Positions 26,232-37,129 are shown, numbered from the stretch's first letter. The stretch: DNA of 49,754 nt from Flavobacteriales bacterium (GCA_947488235.1 CANLAQ010000017.1:1-49754), one strand, 5' to 3'. Notes: a model not told the origin generated them from the letters alone. Translations and numbers: made by a program.

Positions 26232-27061
26232 TCCTCCCCTTCGATATCGAAATCTTCATCATCATTGATATGTCTCAGGCGATCAGCGTAATCACTTGGC
26301 AAGAAGTCAAAGAAAGTATCTCCACGGAGACCTAAACGAAGACATTCTAAAGGAATCACATCATTTGGTGCGATATTACCAAGATTTACTTCAGCTCCAA
26401 AAAGCTTAATAAACCAAACTTGCTGATTTTTTTGCGGCGCTTCCCAAAGAATACTTTCGGGAGCTACTTTTGCAATAATGCGATTGATTAGCATCGTATG
26501 CGCCGTGCCATTAGGTCTAAAGACACCAACATTACCAGCTTCTCTACCTTCAGCAATAACCTTCCAACTTCCAGCATCTAATTCAGCACGCATCAAGCGC
26601 ACCCATTTAGCAGGAGAAATTATAATTCCGGAATCCTTAGATCCAACTTCAGACATAATCGTTCTGTCCTTAGACATGCGTTTGATTATGTTGCATTTTT
26701 CCTTGTGCGGAATGATGATGGAACCATCGGAAACTTCAGCTAAATCTAAATCATATTTATCAAGGACACGAAGGAAATCCTCAAAACACCCACGCGCATA
26801 AAATGCTTCAAAAAGTGTTCCTCCCAAATAGGGACGAATTCCAGCGGATTTATATAATTTTATTTTTGCTTCAAAATCTTTGGTAACATAAGAAGTACCA
26901 AAACCAAATTTGACAATATCAGTTAAATGCCCCGAACCCTCAATAAAATTTTCAGTTTCTCGTAAGCCTAATCCCTTATCCATTACCATGGTTACACCTT
27001 GATTTCTGGGTTTCTCTGTACGCGTTGGGATAAACGGTAAAGTAAAGTTTAAATCATTCAT
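26228..27061 (-). CDS. phosphosulfolactate synthase-like protein (ComA family)
   Basis: 277 residues. KPRNQGVTMVMDKGLG at about 17-32, VKFGFGTSYV, then GIRPYLGGTLFE, AEVSDGSI and EVGSKDSG follow the ComA/PSL synthase TIM-barrel family of methanogens, where the enzyme adds sulfite to phosphoenolpyruvate for coenzyme M synthesis. ComB, ComC and ComDE are not in this window. Bacteroidota do not make methane, so a sulfonate precursor, for example of sulfonolipids, is a more likely product; this is inference. It overlaps the TPR gene by eight bases and the WD40 gene by four. Confidence 0.82.
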   Translation of the reverse strand: MNDLNFTLPFIPTRTEKPRNQGVTMVMDKGLGLRETENFIEGSGHLTDIVKFGFGTSYVTKDFEAKIKLYKSAGIRPYLGGTLFEAFYARGCFEDFLRVLDKYDLDLAEVSDGSIIIPHKEKCNIIKRMSKDRTIMSEVGSKDSGIIISPAKWVRLMRAELDAGSWKVIAEGREAGNVGVFRPNGTAHTMLINRIIAKVAPESILWEAPQKNQQVWFIKLFGAEVNLGNIAPNDVIPLECLRLGLRGDTFFDFLPSDYADRLRHINDDEDFDIEGEE

Positions 27062-28460
27062 CTATAGACAATGTTACAAAATCTTGATCGTCAAGTAAAT
27101 TTGGATTAATCTCAAATAATTGTTTTGCCTTAGTTTGATCAAAGGCAATATATTCAGTGAATAAAGCTAAGGCCGTTTGTTTTTGACCTAAGATCCAACT
27201 CAAATTAATTTCCAATAATACTGCGATCGGATTAATATTATTATTTTTTTGTATAAACTCTTGCAAAAAACTCAGCGCTGCACCTGAAGATGATTTAGAT
27301 TTGAATGCGATAAAATCGGTCAAACAATCCTCATCATTTTCATCTAATGCTAAACTGCTCAAATAGTAGCGTTCCGCCGCTTCCATATCTTCAAGTTTTT
27401 CATAAGCACCTGCTAGTACATGATGTATAGCAGCATTTTCAGGGTCAAAATCCAAGGCCTTATGGATCAAAACGATTCCTTCTTGTGTTCGTCCTTCTAA
27501 ATCTTCAATAATTCCAAGACCCAACCAAGCTTCAGGAAGCATAGGAGCAAGTGCTAGACTCAATTGATAATAGTGTTTAGAAAGTTCAAATTCATTCAAT
27601 TGTTCATGAGCCTCACCAATATAACAGAGCGCCATAGCATCCTCGCCATCTAACTCCATACATTTTTGAAAGCGATCAATTGCTTGATGGTATTTTTCCA
27701 TCGATAAATAGGCATTACCCATATTAAAATAAACAGGACCAAAATCCGCATTTATTAATATCGAATAATCGTATGCCCAAATTGCTTTTTCAAAATTCTC
27801 CGATTTAGAGAATGCATTACCCAAATTATACCAAGCGGTAAAAGAATAAGGATTTTCATCAATAAAATCAGAATAACACTTAATTGCTTTTTCATAATCA
27901 CCTAATTGGTCATAACAAAAAGCGATTTCATATAAAGCACCTTCGTTTTGGGGATTACATTTTAATGCTTCCAACAAAACTTTAGCAGCATCTTTGTAAT
28001 TATTCATGTTCTGATATTCCATTGAAATATCTAAGTAAACATCATCACGATCTTCAGGATCACATAGCGGTAAAGCCAACTTAAAATAACGAATAGCATT
28101 TTTTGAATCACGCAATTGACTAAAAAGAGCTGCTTTAGTCAAATACAATTCTATATTTTCAGGAATTACTTTTTCTAAGGAGCTAATCAATTCCATTGCT
28201 TCCGTTAAGAGACCCATACCACTATAGGACTGGGCCAATCTTAATTTAAATAGGGGATTGTATTGAAATTGATATACGCCTATTTCTGAAGCGCTTTTTG
28301 CTTTTGAATAGTGTCCATTGATAAGAAAATGATCAATAATTGCTTCTAAACGATCACTATCCATGAAACCAATAGTGTCGCCTTTTAAATGCGCTTCGAA
28401 TTGCTCCAAATCTTCATTTAAATTACCTTCAGAAAAATCATCGTCGTCCTCGTCGAACAT
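27054..28460 (-). CDS. tetratricopeptide-repeat protein
   Basis: 468 residues made of about ten tandem 34-residue TPR units from residue ~45 on (examples: ALYEIAFCYDQLGDYEKAIK, AWYNLGNAFSKSENFEKAI, VYFNMGNAYLSMEKYHQAI). The first 30 residues are very acidic (FDEDDDDFSEGNLNEDLE). No signal peptide. TPR arrays bind protein partners; by position those may include the ComA-like or WD40 proteins, with which it overlaps or is coupled. It heads the set that ends in porG. Confidence 0.87.
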   Translation of the reverse strand: MFDEDDDDFSEGNLNEDLEQFEAHLKGDTIGFMDSDRLEAIIDHFLINGHYSKAKSASEIGVYQFQYNPLFKLRLAQSYSGMGLLTEAMELISSLEKVIPENIELYLTKAALFSQLRDSKNAIRYFKLALPLCDPEDRDDVYLDISMEYQNMNNYKDAAKVLLEALKCNPQNEGALYEIAFCYDQLGDYEKAIKCYSDFIDENPYSFTAWYNLGNAFSKSENFEKAIWAYDYSILINADFGPVYFNMGNAYLSMEKYHQAIDRFQKCMELDGEDAMALCYIGEAHEQLNEFELSKHYYQLSLALAPMLPEAWLGLGIIEDLEGRTQEGIVLIHKALDFDPENAAIHHVLAGAYEKLEDMEAAERYYLSSLALDENDEDCLTDFIAFKSKSSSGAALSFLQEFIQKNNNINPIAVLLEINLSWILGQKQTALALFTEYIAFDQTKAKQLFEINPNLLDDQDFVTLSIDE

Positions 28461-28583
28461 GCTTTTAATTTTCTATAAAATTATTGAGTTTAATCGAGTA
28501 AAGCACGATGAACAAGTAATTTATTATCAACAATCTAGAATAAAAAAAGTTGAAAACAATTTATATAACAGTGCCAGAAAAAA

Positions 28584-30989
28584 TTAAAATGAAAAGATCA
28601 CTTTAATACTTACATTTCGACCGCGATTAAACACTCCTATATCTCCTGTTTTTTGATTCACTTCTGCATATTTCAATCTACTCAAATGACTTTGGTACGC
28701 AACATTGGTCAAATTATCTATGGACAAACTAAATTTAATTTGTTGTGACTTTTGTTTCGCTTGAAATGTGGTAGTTGCTGCTAAATTTATTAGCGTGTAA
28801 GCAGGTGTTGCTGTTTCTGTATTGGAGCTGCTCAAATAACGCAATTGCGCCAAGGTATGCACTGTAGCAACGGAGATATTGCTTTGCTTAAATCGATCCA
28901 CTTTTTGAAATACACTAAAGCGCAATTCCCCTTGATATTGAGCGGCAGGAATTGTAGGTAAATATGCTTTTGATTCCCCTAATTGCTGAGCGTTTACCAT
29001 AGAAAATGAATTTTCTATATGCAACCAATCCCATGGATGTGGATGAACATCAATGGTAAGTTCCCCACCATATAGCAATGCTTTAGATTGCATAAATTGA
29101 TAAGCAATTGAAGGATCATTTAGATCAACTATCGAGTCTAAACCTTGTGAATTTAATAATTTTGATGCAAAAATATAATTACTAATTAGATTTGAAAAAG
29201 GTGTTAATTCAATGGAAATATGATCCTTTGATACGCCATACGACAAATCTAATTGATGACTGATTTCAGCTTTCAAGTTGGAATTTCCATATTCATATCG
29301 AAGAGAACCCTCATGTCTGCCATTTGAAGATAATTCAGCTAAACTAGGTGCTCGAAATCCTCTTGAAAAATTTACTTTTAATTGCTGATTTTCATTAATC
29401 AGATACACCAATCCTAAACTTCCAGAAAAACCGATGAACGAATACTTATTTGCTAAAAACTTGGTCACTACAGTGCTGTCAATAAAACTTACGACAACTC
29501 CATTACTGTCTAAATTTAGTGCGAAGGAATTCACTGAGCGCCTGTCTATTCTCAGTCCACCCGCTAATTTCCATTGCTTACTCTTATTGTTTTGAAAATA
29601 AATAAAACTACCCAAATCATGTGATACATATGCGGGAATTAAAAATTCAATTCCTTTATTCTCATTGGATTGTATCATTTGACTAAGCCCAAGAGAAAAT
29701 TCCCATCCTTTATGTGGGTTGAAATTGATTCTTGAATTCCAATTGAAGGTATTCAAATTAAAAAAGAGATCTATTTCATCTGGATTTAGAATCGATCCAT
29801 ATTCTTTTCTCTTATTGTTTTGAAAGGAAAGGTCTAAATAGATTACCTGTTTTTTAAGCCTAAAAAAATTATTACTTGCAATTCTTTGATGCGCAACATT
29901 TTGATGAGGCCAAGCAAGTCCGTAAGAATTTAATTCTTTATTAGTTGCTGCCATTAAATTGGTCCCGCCCGAACCATCTAGAACCTCGTGAACAAATGCA
30001 CCTGAACTATCTCTCTCACCTTCTACCATGTTAAACGATGCATTATAAGAACTTAAGCTTAGATGCGTGAAACCCCATTTTTTATCTAAACCAAGATAAA
30101 CATTACCATTAATTTCATTAAAACCAGAATTTAATACTTTTCCATCCTTACTGTTTTTATAATTACCTGCCAATTTACTACTCCCTTGAACACGCCACTG
30201 AAAATCATCTTTATGACCAGATAGACGAATAGACTGAGCAATCAAGTTAGCATTGGATTGATAATTTGTAGTAAAATTACCTTGCACACCATTTTTTTTC
30301 ATGGATAAGGATGGTAAAAAATTAATCACACCAGCAATGGCATCAGAACCATACATTAAACTACCTGGACCTTTAATAATTTCAACGCGCTCGATGCTAT
30401 ATTCATCAATTTCCACTCCATGTTCATCTCCCCATTGTTGACCTTCTTGTCGCATTCCATTATTCAATACAAGAACCCTATTATATCCCAAGCCTCTTAT
30501 TACAGGTTTAGAAATCCCTGATCCAGTTGAAATCTGATTCACTCCCGGTGTTCGACTGATGGCATCAATTAAATTGGTAGCGCCTTTACCATCAAGTTCA
30601 GATAAGTTTAAAGATTTTATACTTAGTGGACTCATGCGAAAATCAGTGGCTCGCACAACACCGGTAACAATAAATTCCTGAAATTCCAGCACATTGGTTT
30701 TCAGAATAATGGTCATTGCAGTATCAACATCCATATCAAGCTGGAGGATTTGATTTTTAAATCCCTCTTTTTGAAAGGATAAGACATAAGTGCCTTTAGA
30801 AACATCTGCAAATTCAAAGGCACCATTGGCATCACTTTGTGTTACTCGTTCGAGATTTGAAACAAAAATTTTAACTCCGGATATAGCTTGATTGGTGTTT
30901 TCTGCAAGCACTTTACCTCGGATATTCAACTGCGCTACAACAGCAAATTGTAGCGCTAGGAAAACTCCTAAAACATATAATTTTGACAT
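28584..30989 (-). CDS. TonB-dependent outer-membrane receptor
   Basis: 801 residues. A signal peptide (to ~20, AVVAQ) is followed by a carboxypeptidase-regulatory-like domain (~22-100) and a plug domain with GISKPVIRGLGYNRVLVLNNG and IKGPGSLMYGSDAIAGV. The barrel includes NFSRGFRAPSLAELSS and ends in Phe (SIKVIFSF). The WGDEHGVEIDE segment in the plug is seen in receptors linked to metal or small-ligand uptake. The small metal-motif protein lies 72 bases upstream on the same strand. Substrate unknown. Confidence 0.9.
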   Translation of the reverse strand: MSKLYVLGVFLALQFAVVAQLNIRGKVLAENTNQAISGVKIFVSNLERVTQSDANGAFEFADVSKGTYVLSFQKEGFKNQILQLDMDVDTAMTIILKTNVLEFQEFIVTGVVRATDFRMSPLSIKSLNLSELDGKGATNLIDAISRTPGVNQISTGSGISKPVIRGLGYNRVLVLNNGMRQEGQQWGDEHGVEIDEYSIERVEIIKGPGSLMYGSDAIAGVINFLPSLSMKKNGVQGNFTTNYQSNANLIAQSIRLSGHKDDFQWRVQGSSKLAGNYKNSKDGKVLNSGFNEINGNVYLGLDKKWGFTHLSLSSYNASFNMVEGERDSSGAFVHEVLDGSGGTNLMAATNKELNSYGLAWPHQNVAHQRIASNNFFRLKKQVIYLDLSFQNNKRKEYGSILNPDEIDLFFNLNTFNWNSRINFNPHKGWEFSLGLSQMIQSNENKGIEFLIPAYVSHDLGSFIYFQNNKSKQWKLAGGLRIDRRSVNSFALNLDSNGVVVSFIDSTVVTKFLANKYSFIGFSGSLGLVYLINENQQLKVNFSRGFRAPSLAELSSNGRHEGSLRYEYGNSNLKAEISHQLDLSYGVSKDHISIELTPFSNLISNYIFASKLLNSQGLDSIVDLNDPSIAYQFMQSKALLYGGELTIDVHPHPWDWLHIENSFSMVNAQQLGESKAYLPTIPAAQYQGELRFSVFQKVDRFKQSNISVATVHTLAQLRYLSSSNTETATPAYTLINLAATTTFQAKQKSQQIKFSLSIDNLTNVAYQSHLSRLKYAEVNQKTGDIGVFNRGRNVSIKVIFSF

Positions 30990-31061
30990 ATGACATTTTC
31001 TTTAAAAACTAGGCAATAGCCTTAAAATAGACCTGAATTCCCTCAAAAGAGAATACAATAA

Positions 31062-31364
31062 TTAATTTATAAAGGAATGTGGTGGAGCTCGAAGTCCATG
31101 TTGGGAAATAAATTTACCAATTTTAGCACGAGAGGCTAAAACAATAACTTTTTGAAGCCTATTGGGATTGGCTTTAAACTTAAAACTAAAAGGTAAAGAT
31201 GCGGTGGTAAGATCATAATCACAGACAAAACAGGAACCTGATTCCATTTTGTCTTTCGTTACATTAGTATCTACATGGTGCTTACATTCGTGCCATAAAG
31301 ACCTTGGACTTAGAAGTACAAAGAAATTTAAAAGTAAAAGTAAGGCGAGTAGATTCTTTATCAT
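31062..31364 (-). CDS. small exported protein with Cys/His motifs and RAPP tail
   Basis: 100 residues with an N-terminal hydrophobic segment (LLALLLLLNFFVLLSP). The mature part has LWHECKHH and GSCFVCDYDL, a His/Cys arrangement that could bind a soft metal, and it ends GLRAPPHSFIN. The ATG directly follows the MoxR stop, and the TonB receptor begins 72 bases later. The tail and position repeat those of the 174-residue protein at 11908. A role in metal handling for the receptor is an inference from motifs and position. Confidence 0.65.
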   Translation of the reverse strand: MIKNLLALLLLLNFFVLLSPRSLWHECKHHVDTNVTKDKMESGSCFVCDYDLTTASLPFSFKFKANPNRLQKVIVLASRAKIGKFISQHGLRAPPHSFIN

Positions 31365-32318
31365 TTATAGCAAGGCTTCAATAATTTTATCCATACTATA
31401 ACCTTCAGCTTCTGCTTTATAATTTTTGACAAGACGATGTCTCAGAATAGGCAAGGCAACAGCTTTAACATCTTCAATATCCGGAGAGTATTTCCCTCTC
31501 ATGGCAGCATGACATTTAGCGCCAATAATTAAATATTGAGAAGCTCTTGGGCCAGCACCCCATGTAATATATTTCTTAGTGATTTCAGGAGCGTTATCTG
31601 TATTTAAGCGTGTGCTTGTAACCAAATTAACTGCATATTCCAATACATTGTCTGCAACTGGAATTCTACGAATAAGATCTTGATATTCTATAATTTCTTG
31701 TCCAGAAAGCACTGGATTAACCTTAACATTATAATCAGATGTTGTTGATTTTACAATCGCCATTTCCTCAATAAATGAAGGATAATCGACCCAAATATTA
31801 AACATAAATCTATCCAACTGAGCCTCTGGCAATGGGTAAGTTCCTTCTTGTTCAATCGGATTTTGAGTTGCCAATACAAAGAAAGGAGCATCAAGCGGAT
31901 AACTAGTTCCTCCGGCAGTAACACAGCGTTCTTGCATCGCTTCAAGTAAAGCTGATTGCGTTTTAGGCGGAGTACGATTTATCTCATCTGCAAGGACCAT
32001 ATTAGTAAATAATGGGCCTTTTATAAACTTAAAATTTCTGGTCTCATCCAAAATTTCAGCTCCAATAATGTCGGATGGCATTAAATCTGGGGTAAATTGA
32101 ATACGACTAAAACCTAAACCTAAAGATTGAGAGATGGTATTTACAAGTAAAGTTTTGGCCAAACCAGGTACACCTACTAGCAGACAGTGTCCACGAGAAA
32201 ACATAGAAATAAGCACTTGATCAACTACCTCATCTTGACCAATAATAACCTTGTGTATTTCTTGTTTTAGTTGCTGTACATGAGCAACAAATGCATCCAA
32301 TTTTTCCTTATCTGACAT
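31365..32318 (-). CDS. MoxR-family AAA+ ATPase
   Basis: 317 residues. Walker A GVPGLAKT is at 49-56, Walker B VLADEINR has Asp111 and Glu112, and sensor 1 is Asn153 ([10 protein letters not shown]). The C-terminal lid has [19 protein letters not shown]. MoxR ATPases act as chaperones in assembly of partner proteins, often with von Willebrand factor A proteins, but no DUF58/vWA gene is adjacent. It follows the SurA-like gene by six bases. Confidence 0.92.
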   Translation of the reverse strand: MSDKEKLDAFVAHVQQLKQEIHKVIIGQDEVVDQVLISMFSRGHCLLVGVPGLAKTLLVNTISQSLGLGFSRIQFTPDLMPSDIIGAEILDETRNFKFIKGPLFTNMVLADEINRTPPKTQSALLEAMQERCVTAGGTSYPLDAPFFVLATQNPIEQEGTYPLPEAQLDRFMFNIWVDYPSFIEEMAIVKSTTSDYNVKVNPVLSGQEIIEYQDLIRRIPVADNVLEYAVNLVTSTRLNTDNAPEITKKYITWGAGPRASQYLIIGAKCHAAMRGKYSPDIEDVKAVALPILRHRLVKNYKAEAEGYSMDKIIEALL

Positions 32319-32324
32319 ATATTT

Positions 32325-33674
32325 TTATTTAGAAAACCAATTCAATCTAAAATCACAATCCGAATAACTTTCATCAATTCTAAAATAAGCATTTCCCATT
32401 TTAGACTTCAACCAAGCATCCGTTGTTTTAATTTTTTTATCATTTTCAGCAGCCCTCTTAATTAAAGCATAATCATCCGTTAAATTTGCTTTGTGAGCAG
32501 GATAACGCTCCATTAAACGAACAATTCGAATCCCTTGCTTACGCTCATAAATATCCGTGTATAAATTTGGTGAAGTAACATCACCTTTTTCCATAGCATC
32601 TGTAAGCAAATAAATTTGTTGATCTACCTCATTTAAATCTTCCATATCCCAAGTTTGTTCGCCGGAAATAGGATTGGTGATAATACCATGATTTTGGCGT
32701 GTCATATCATCATTTGAAAAACGAGTAACAGCTTGATCCCAAGTAATAGCATTTTGCTTTAATAGTTTAAAACAAGAGTCCATTTTTGTAGCTGCTATAT
32801 CGAGTGCTTCGTTGCTGAATTCAGGTCTTTTAAGAATGTGTAAACAAACATAATCATCCCCTTTACGACTTACCAATTTAATAATGTGATATCCAAAATC
32901 TGTTTCAATTACATCTGAAACCTCGCCTGGTTTTAATTTAAATACAGTAGCCTCAAATTGTGGAACCATCATGCCTTTTGATGCAGCAATTTTACCACCT
33001 AATTGTGCACTTCCTAAATCGTCTGAATTAATTCGAGCTTGAGTTTCGAAGGACTTTCCATAATCGACAATATCAACACGAACTAATTTTAATTTCTGTA
33101 AAGCAAGTGCTTTATCTTCTTTTGTAATTTTAGGATAACAAACAATTTGCTGAAATCCTAACTTCATATTTATATAAGGAATACTATCAACAACCAAGGC
33201 GCTGAAATAAGATGCGACCTCCTTTGGAGTAACAGTTACCTCCGCCGTTATTGTTCTTTGCATTTCTTGCGCCAACAATTTATCCTTGATCACGGTGCGG
33301 AACTCATTCTTGATATCGGTTATAGATTTGCCATAAAAAGCTTCTAGTTTCTCTCTACTTCCAATTTGATTTTGAATGATACGCAAACGATTTTCCATTT
33401 CAGAATCAACCTGTTCATCTGAAATTTCAATACTATCAAGTTTTGCTTGATTTAAAAATAATTGTTCGCACATTAATTGCTCAAGAACAGTACATTCCAA
33501 ATTTCTATCCGCCGTGATTCCAGCTTGAATAGCTTGTAATTTTTGATTTTCTATGTCAGAGTATAAGATAATATTATCTCCAACCTGAGCAATAATTTTA
33601 TCTACCACTTTTGGTTGAGCAATAGAATTTACCGCAATAAAGAAAACATAAAATAGGATTAGATAAATTCTCAT
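32325..33674 (-). CDS. SurA-like periplasmic peptidyl-prolyl isomerase
   Basis: 449 residues from the ATG at 33674. A signal peptide (to ~20, NSIAQ) is followed by a SurA N-terminal-type helical region (VVDKIIAQVGDNIILYSDIE) and a parvulin domain (GGKIAASKGMMVPQFEATVFKLKPGEVSDVIETDFGYHIIKL in outline, ~225-270). It likely chaperones outer-membrane proteins in the periplasm. The frame also has a TTG one codon earlier. The ATG overlaps the upstream foldase stop by one base, so the two isomerases are translationally coupled. Confidence 0.87.
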   Translation of the reverse strand: MRIYLILFYVFFIAVNSIAQPKVVDKIIAQVGDNIILYSDIENQKLQAIQAGITADRNLECTVLEQLMCEQLFLNQAKLDSIEISDEQVDSEMENRLRIIQNQIGSREKLEAFYGKSITDIKNEFRTVIKDKLLAQEMQRTITAEVTVTPKEVASYFSALVVDSIPYINMKLGFQQIVCYPKITKEDKALALQKLKLVRVDIVDYGKSFETQARINSDDLGSAQLGGKIAASKGMMVPQFEATVFKLKPGEVSDVIETDFGYHIIKLVSRKGDDYVCLHILKRPEFSNEALDIAATKMDSCFKLLKQNAITWDQAVTRFSNDDMTRQNHGIITNPISGEQTWDMEDLNEVDQQIYLLTDAMEKGDVTSPNLYTDIYERKQGIRIVRLMERYPAHKANLTDDYALIKRAAENDKKIKTTDAWLKSKMGNAYFRIDESYSDCDFRLNWFSK

Positions 33675-35629
33675 CAATTACTTCCTAAAGAATAAAGAAC
33701 ATTTTTATCTACCGTCACATTATGTTTTTTTCTAAGGTCTTCCAACCAATTTTTCTCTAAGTAATTTTGATAATCAGAAGTAGCAGCACCTTTAGCTTCA
33801 GAAAATTCTTTTTTCATCACTGGCAAATTCTCTTTCACCATTACCACATAGAATTTTCCTTCAAATTCATACATTGGATTTAAACCTTTATTAAATGATT
33901 TACCTTTAATCGAAGGCGTATTTTCAAAGTCAAATTTATTCATCTTTACTTTTAGATTCAACTCAGAATCTTTATTGATAAGATCCAGAACATGCTTTGA
34001 ATTTATCGTATCATTTTTTAGCATTGTCCCTACTTTAACCGCTATATCACGGGTCAAACATTCGTAGATGGTCGCATCTAAACGAACAGGCCATTGATAA
34101 TTATTTCTGTTGTCATTGAAGAAACTACGCAAACCGCTTGTATCCTTCACTGCTTTATTCCACACCTTATCAGACATCACTTCATAAAGAAGAATTCCAT
34201 CATGATATTCATTTACCAAAGCTTTATATTCAGGATATTTTTTAATAAGATTACTTTCTTCATAAGATAGAATAGCACTTTTTTCCCAATTTTTATATTG
34301 ACTAGCAACAACTCTTGAAGCATCATCCTTTTTAATACCACGATAATTCTTCACTAAGAAATCAGCAAAATCTTTTTGAGTAAACTTCTTACCATCGATC
34401 GAAAACAAGACCTTATTTGATTTTAATTTTGCAGCAGACCATTTTCCAATAAAGTAAGTAGAGTCAAGATTGGAATTGAACCACTTTAGATTTTTAGATC
34501 CTGTATTGGTATAAGCATAACGCACTTTTAATTTCGCTACAAAAGAATCCTGTGTTTTTTTAGAACGCTCATCTTTGTTAACCTTTGTTTGAATTTCTTT
34601 TTTAATTGCAGAAAAAGCTTGAACATCTTTCCATTCTATGCGCTTAATAATATGGTAACCATATTCTGTTTTAATGGGAGCACTCATATCGCCATCATTT
34701 TTTAAGGCATATGCAGCATCTTCAAACGCAGGCACCATGCGTTGTGTAGTTCCTGTTCCAAAGGCCGGAAGTTCTCCACCTTTCTTAGTAGTCCCAGCAT
34801 CGTCAGAATGAAGTGTAACCATTTGCTCCCAATTTTCACCCGTCATTAATTTTGCATAAATCTCATTGATCTTTTTCTGTGCATTATCTTTAGTTTCTTG
34901 AGTAGCTTCTTTACCTGTACTGATCATCAAATGCGCTACTCTCATGGTTCCACGCGCCGGACGCACATCAGTAACTTTTAGAATATGGTAACCGAAACGA
35001 GTTCTAAACGGATTTGAAACGGATCCAACCTTAGTATTGTAAGCCATATCTTCAAATGGATAAACCATTTGAAATGCTGTGAAATAACCTAAATCGCCAC
35101 CATTATTCATAACAGAAGGATCTTCTGAACCTGTTTTCATTTTAGCAACAGAGGCAAAATCTTCACCTTTTTCAATTCTTGCTTTCAAGCCTAACAACCT
35201 GTTGTAAGCGATCAAAGTATCTGCTGGAGCAGCATTTGGATCCAAACGAAGTAAAATATGAGAAGCTCTAACTTCTGTTTTAGTGCGTTCGTAAGCTTCC
35301 TTAACCAATGCTTCATTTTGAGCAGAATCAATTAAATAAGGCAAAGCCAATTGCTTGCGATATCCTTCTAATTCTTTATTCAATTTTGGAATAGTATCAT
35401 ACCCAAGCGCTTCGGCTTCAGCGACCTTTAATTTAAATTTTTGAAATAAATCCATGTACTCATCTAAAGATACTTTATCATATTTAGGGTTTGGATTATT
35501 TTTAAGATAGATTTGAAGAAACTCACTTTTAGTGACTCCTTTTCCATCAATGCTCATTACAATTGACTCTTTTTGAGAGAAACTATTTGCTGCCAAAAAA
35601 ATGGCTAGGGTTAAAAATATTGACTTCAT
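33674..35629 (-). CDS. two-parvulin periplasmic foldase
   Basis: 651 residues. After a signal peptide (to ~18, NSFSQ) and a helical chaperone region come two parvulin-type rotamase domains: VRASHILLR to FGYHILKV (~125-225) and MRVAHLMIS to YGYHIIKR (~230-335). The last ~300 residues are a further alpha/beta part of unknown fold, with FSIDGKKFTQKDFADFLV. PPIase and chaperone activity for envelope proteins is inferred from the domains. It follows guaB by 27 bases and is coupled to the SurA-like gene. Confidence 0.87.
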   Translation of the reverse strand: MKSIFLTLAIFLAANSFSQKESIVMSIDGKGVTKSEFLQIYLKNNPNPKYDKVSLDEYMDLFQKFKLKVAEAEALGYDTIPKLNKELEGYRKQLALPYLIDSAQNEALVKEAYERTKTEVRASHILLRLDPNAAPADTLIAYNRLLGLKARIEKGEDFASVAKMKTGSEDPSVMNNGGDLGYFTAFQMVYPFEDMAYNTKVGSVSNPFRTRFGYHILKVTDVRPARGTMRVAHLMISTGKEATQETKDNAQKKINEIYAKLMTGENWEQMVTLHSDDAGTTKKGGELPAFGTGTTQRMVPAFEDAAYALKNDGDMSAPIKTEYGYHIIKRIEWKDVQAFSAIKKEIQTKVNKDERSKKTQDSFVAKLKVRYAYTNTGSKNLKWFNSNLDSTYFIGKWSAAKLKSNKVLFSIDGKKFTQKDFADFLVKNYRGIKKDDASRVVASQYKNWEKSAILSYEESNLIKKYPEYKALVNEYHDGILLYEVMSDKVWNKAVKDTSGLRSFFNDNRNNYQWPVRLDATIYECLTRDIAVKVGTMLKNDTINSKHVLDLINKDSELNLKVKMNKFDFENTPSIKGKSFNKGLNPMYEFEGKFYVVMVKENLPVMKKEFSEAKGAATSDYQNYLEKNWLEDLRKKHNVTVDKNVLYSLGSN

Positions 35630-35656
35630 ATATTATAAACTGTAATTAATAATTAT

Positions 35657-37129
35657 TTATTTCAAACTGTAATTAGGTGCTTCTCTGGTGATCGTAACAT
35701 CATGAGGATGAGATTCTCGAATTCCAGCAGTTGTTATGCGGACAAAACGAGCACCTTTCAATTTCTCAATAGAAGGAGCGCCACAGTAACCCATACCCGC
35801 TCTCAATCCTCCAATAATTTGATACATTACCTCATTCATATTTCCTTTGTAAGGAACCCTACCTGAAATTCCTTCTGGAACTAATTTTTTAATATCATCC
35901 TCTGCATCTTGAAAATAACGGTCTTTCGAACCCAATTGCATGGCTTCAATTGATCCCATTCCACGATAAGATTTGAATTTTCTTCCTTCATAAATGATGG
36001 TTTCTCCTGGCGACTCTTCTACTCCCGCAAACATGGAACCTAACATTACGCTATCAGCTCCTGCAGCAATTGCTTTGACGATGTCGCCCGTATAGCGAAT
36101 TCCACCATCAGCAATAACAGGAACACCTGAACCTTCAATTGCTTTGGCAACCTCATTGATGGCAGTAAGTTGAGGAACACCAACACCGGCAATGATTCTA
36201 GTAGTACAAATTGAACCCGGTCCAATTCCAACCTTAATTGCATCAGCACCAGCAGCAACCAAATAGCTTGCAGCATCAGCCGTAGCAACATTTCCTACCA
36301 CAACATCTAAATTCGGGAATTTTTCTTTAACCGCTTTTAATTGTTCCACCACTCCTTTGGTATGACCATGAGCAGTATCAATAACCACAGCGTCAACACC
36401 AGCTTCAACAAGAGCCGTTACTCTTTCTATTGTATCGAAAGTAACTCCAACTGCTGCTGCAACGCGCAAGCGACCTAAAGTGTCTTTACATGAAATTGGA
36501 TGCTCGCGCACCTTGATAATATCTCTGTAAGTAATCAAACCAATCAATCTCATTTGAGCATCAACGACTGGTAATTTTTCAATTCTTTTTTCTTGTAAAA
36601 TCCCTTCTGCAGTAGCTAAATCTGTTCCATCACAAGTGGTAATAATATTTTCAGAAGTCATAATCTCCCTGATCGGGCGATTCATATTTTTCTCAAATCG
36701 TAAATCTCTATTGGTTAAAATTCCTTTCAATATGTGATTATCATCAATTACCGGAATTCCTCCAATACTGTGTTCCTTCATGATTTTTAAGGCATCACTC
36801 ACAAGAGCAGTTTCAGGAAGTGTAATAGGATCTATAATCATTCCACTTTCAGAGCGCTTTACTTTTCTAACATGCATTGCTTGTTCAACAATCGTCATGT
36901 TTTTATGAATCACACCAATTCCTCCTTGTTGCGCTATAGAGATAGCCAATTTGAATTCAGTAACCGTATCCATTGCTGATGAAACGATTGGCGTATTCAA
37001 AACAATGTTTCGTGAGAATTTACTTCCCAATGACACATCGCGTGGAAGCACCTCTGAATACGCAGGCACCAATAACACATCATCATAAGTAAGCCCTTCG
37101 GAAATTTTATTTAAATTATCTAACGACAT
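35657..37129 (-). CDS. guaB: inosine-5'-monophosphate dehydrogenase
   Basis: 490 residues. The TIM barrel is interrupted by two CBS domains (~95-215). The active-site loop [11 protein letters not shown] has the catalytic Cys308; [21 protein letters not shown] is the classical N-terminus. It oxidises IMP to XMP with NAD+, the committing step to GMP. It is preceded by a TATTTTTG box and heads a minus-strand row of envelope genes. Confidence 0.95.
   Translation of the reverse strand: MSLDNLNKISEGLTYDDVLLVPAYSEVLPRDVSLGSKFSRNIVLNTPIVSSAMDTVTEFKLAISIAQQGGIGVIHKNMTIVEQAMHVRKVKRSESGMIIDPITLPETALVSDALKIMKEHSIGGIPVIDDNHILKGILTNRDLRFEKNMNRPIREIMTSENIITTCDGTDLATAEGILQEKRIEKLPVVDAQMRLIGLITYRDIIKVREHPISCKDTLGRLRVAAAVGVTFDTIERVTALVEAGVDAVVIDTAHGHTKGVVEQLKAVKEKFPNLDVVVGNVATADAASYLVAAGADAIKVGIGPGSICTTRIIAGVGVPQLTAINEVAKAIEGSGVPVIADGGIRYTGDIVKAIAAGADSVMLGSMFAGVEESPGETIIYEGRKFKSYRGMGSIEAMQLGSKDRYFQDAEDDIKKLVPEGISGRVPYKGNMNEVMYQIIGGLRAGMGYCGAPSIEKLKGARFVRITTAGIRESHPHDVTITREAPNYSLK

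Noticed and set aside
26478..26801. 107-codon plus-strand frame
   Set aside because: Antisense to the well-supported ComA-like gene.
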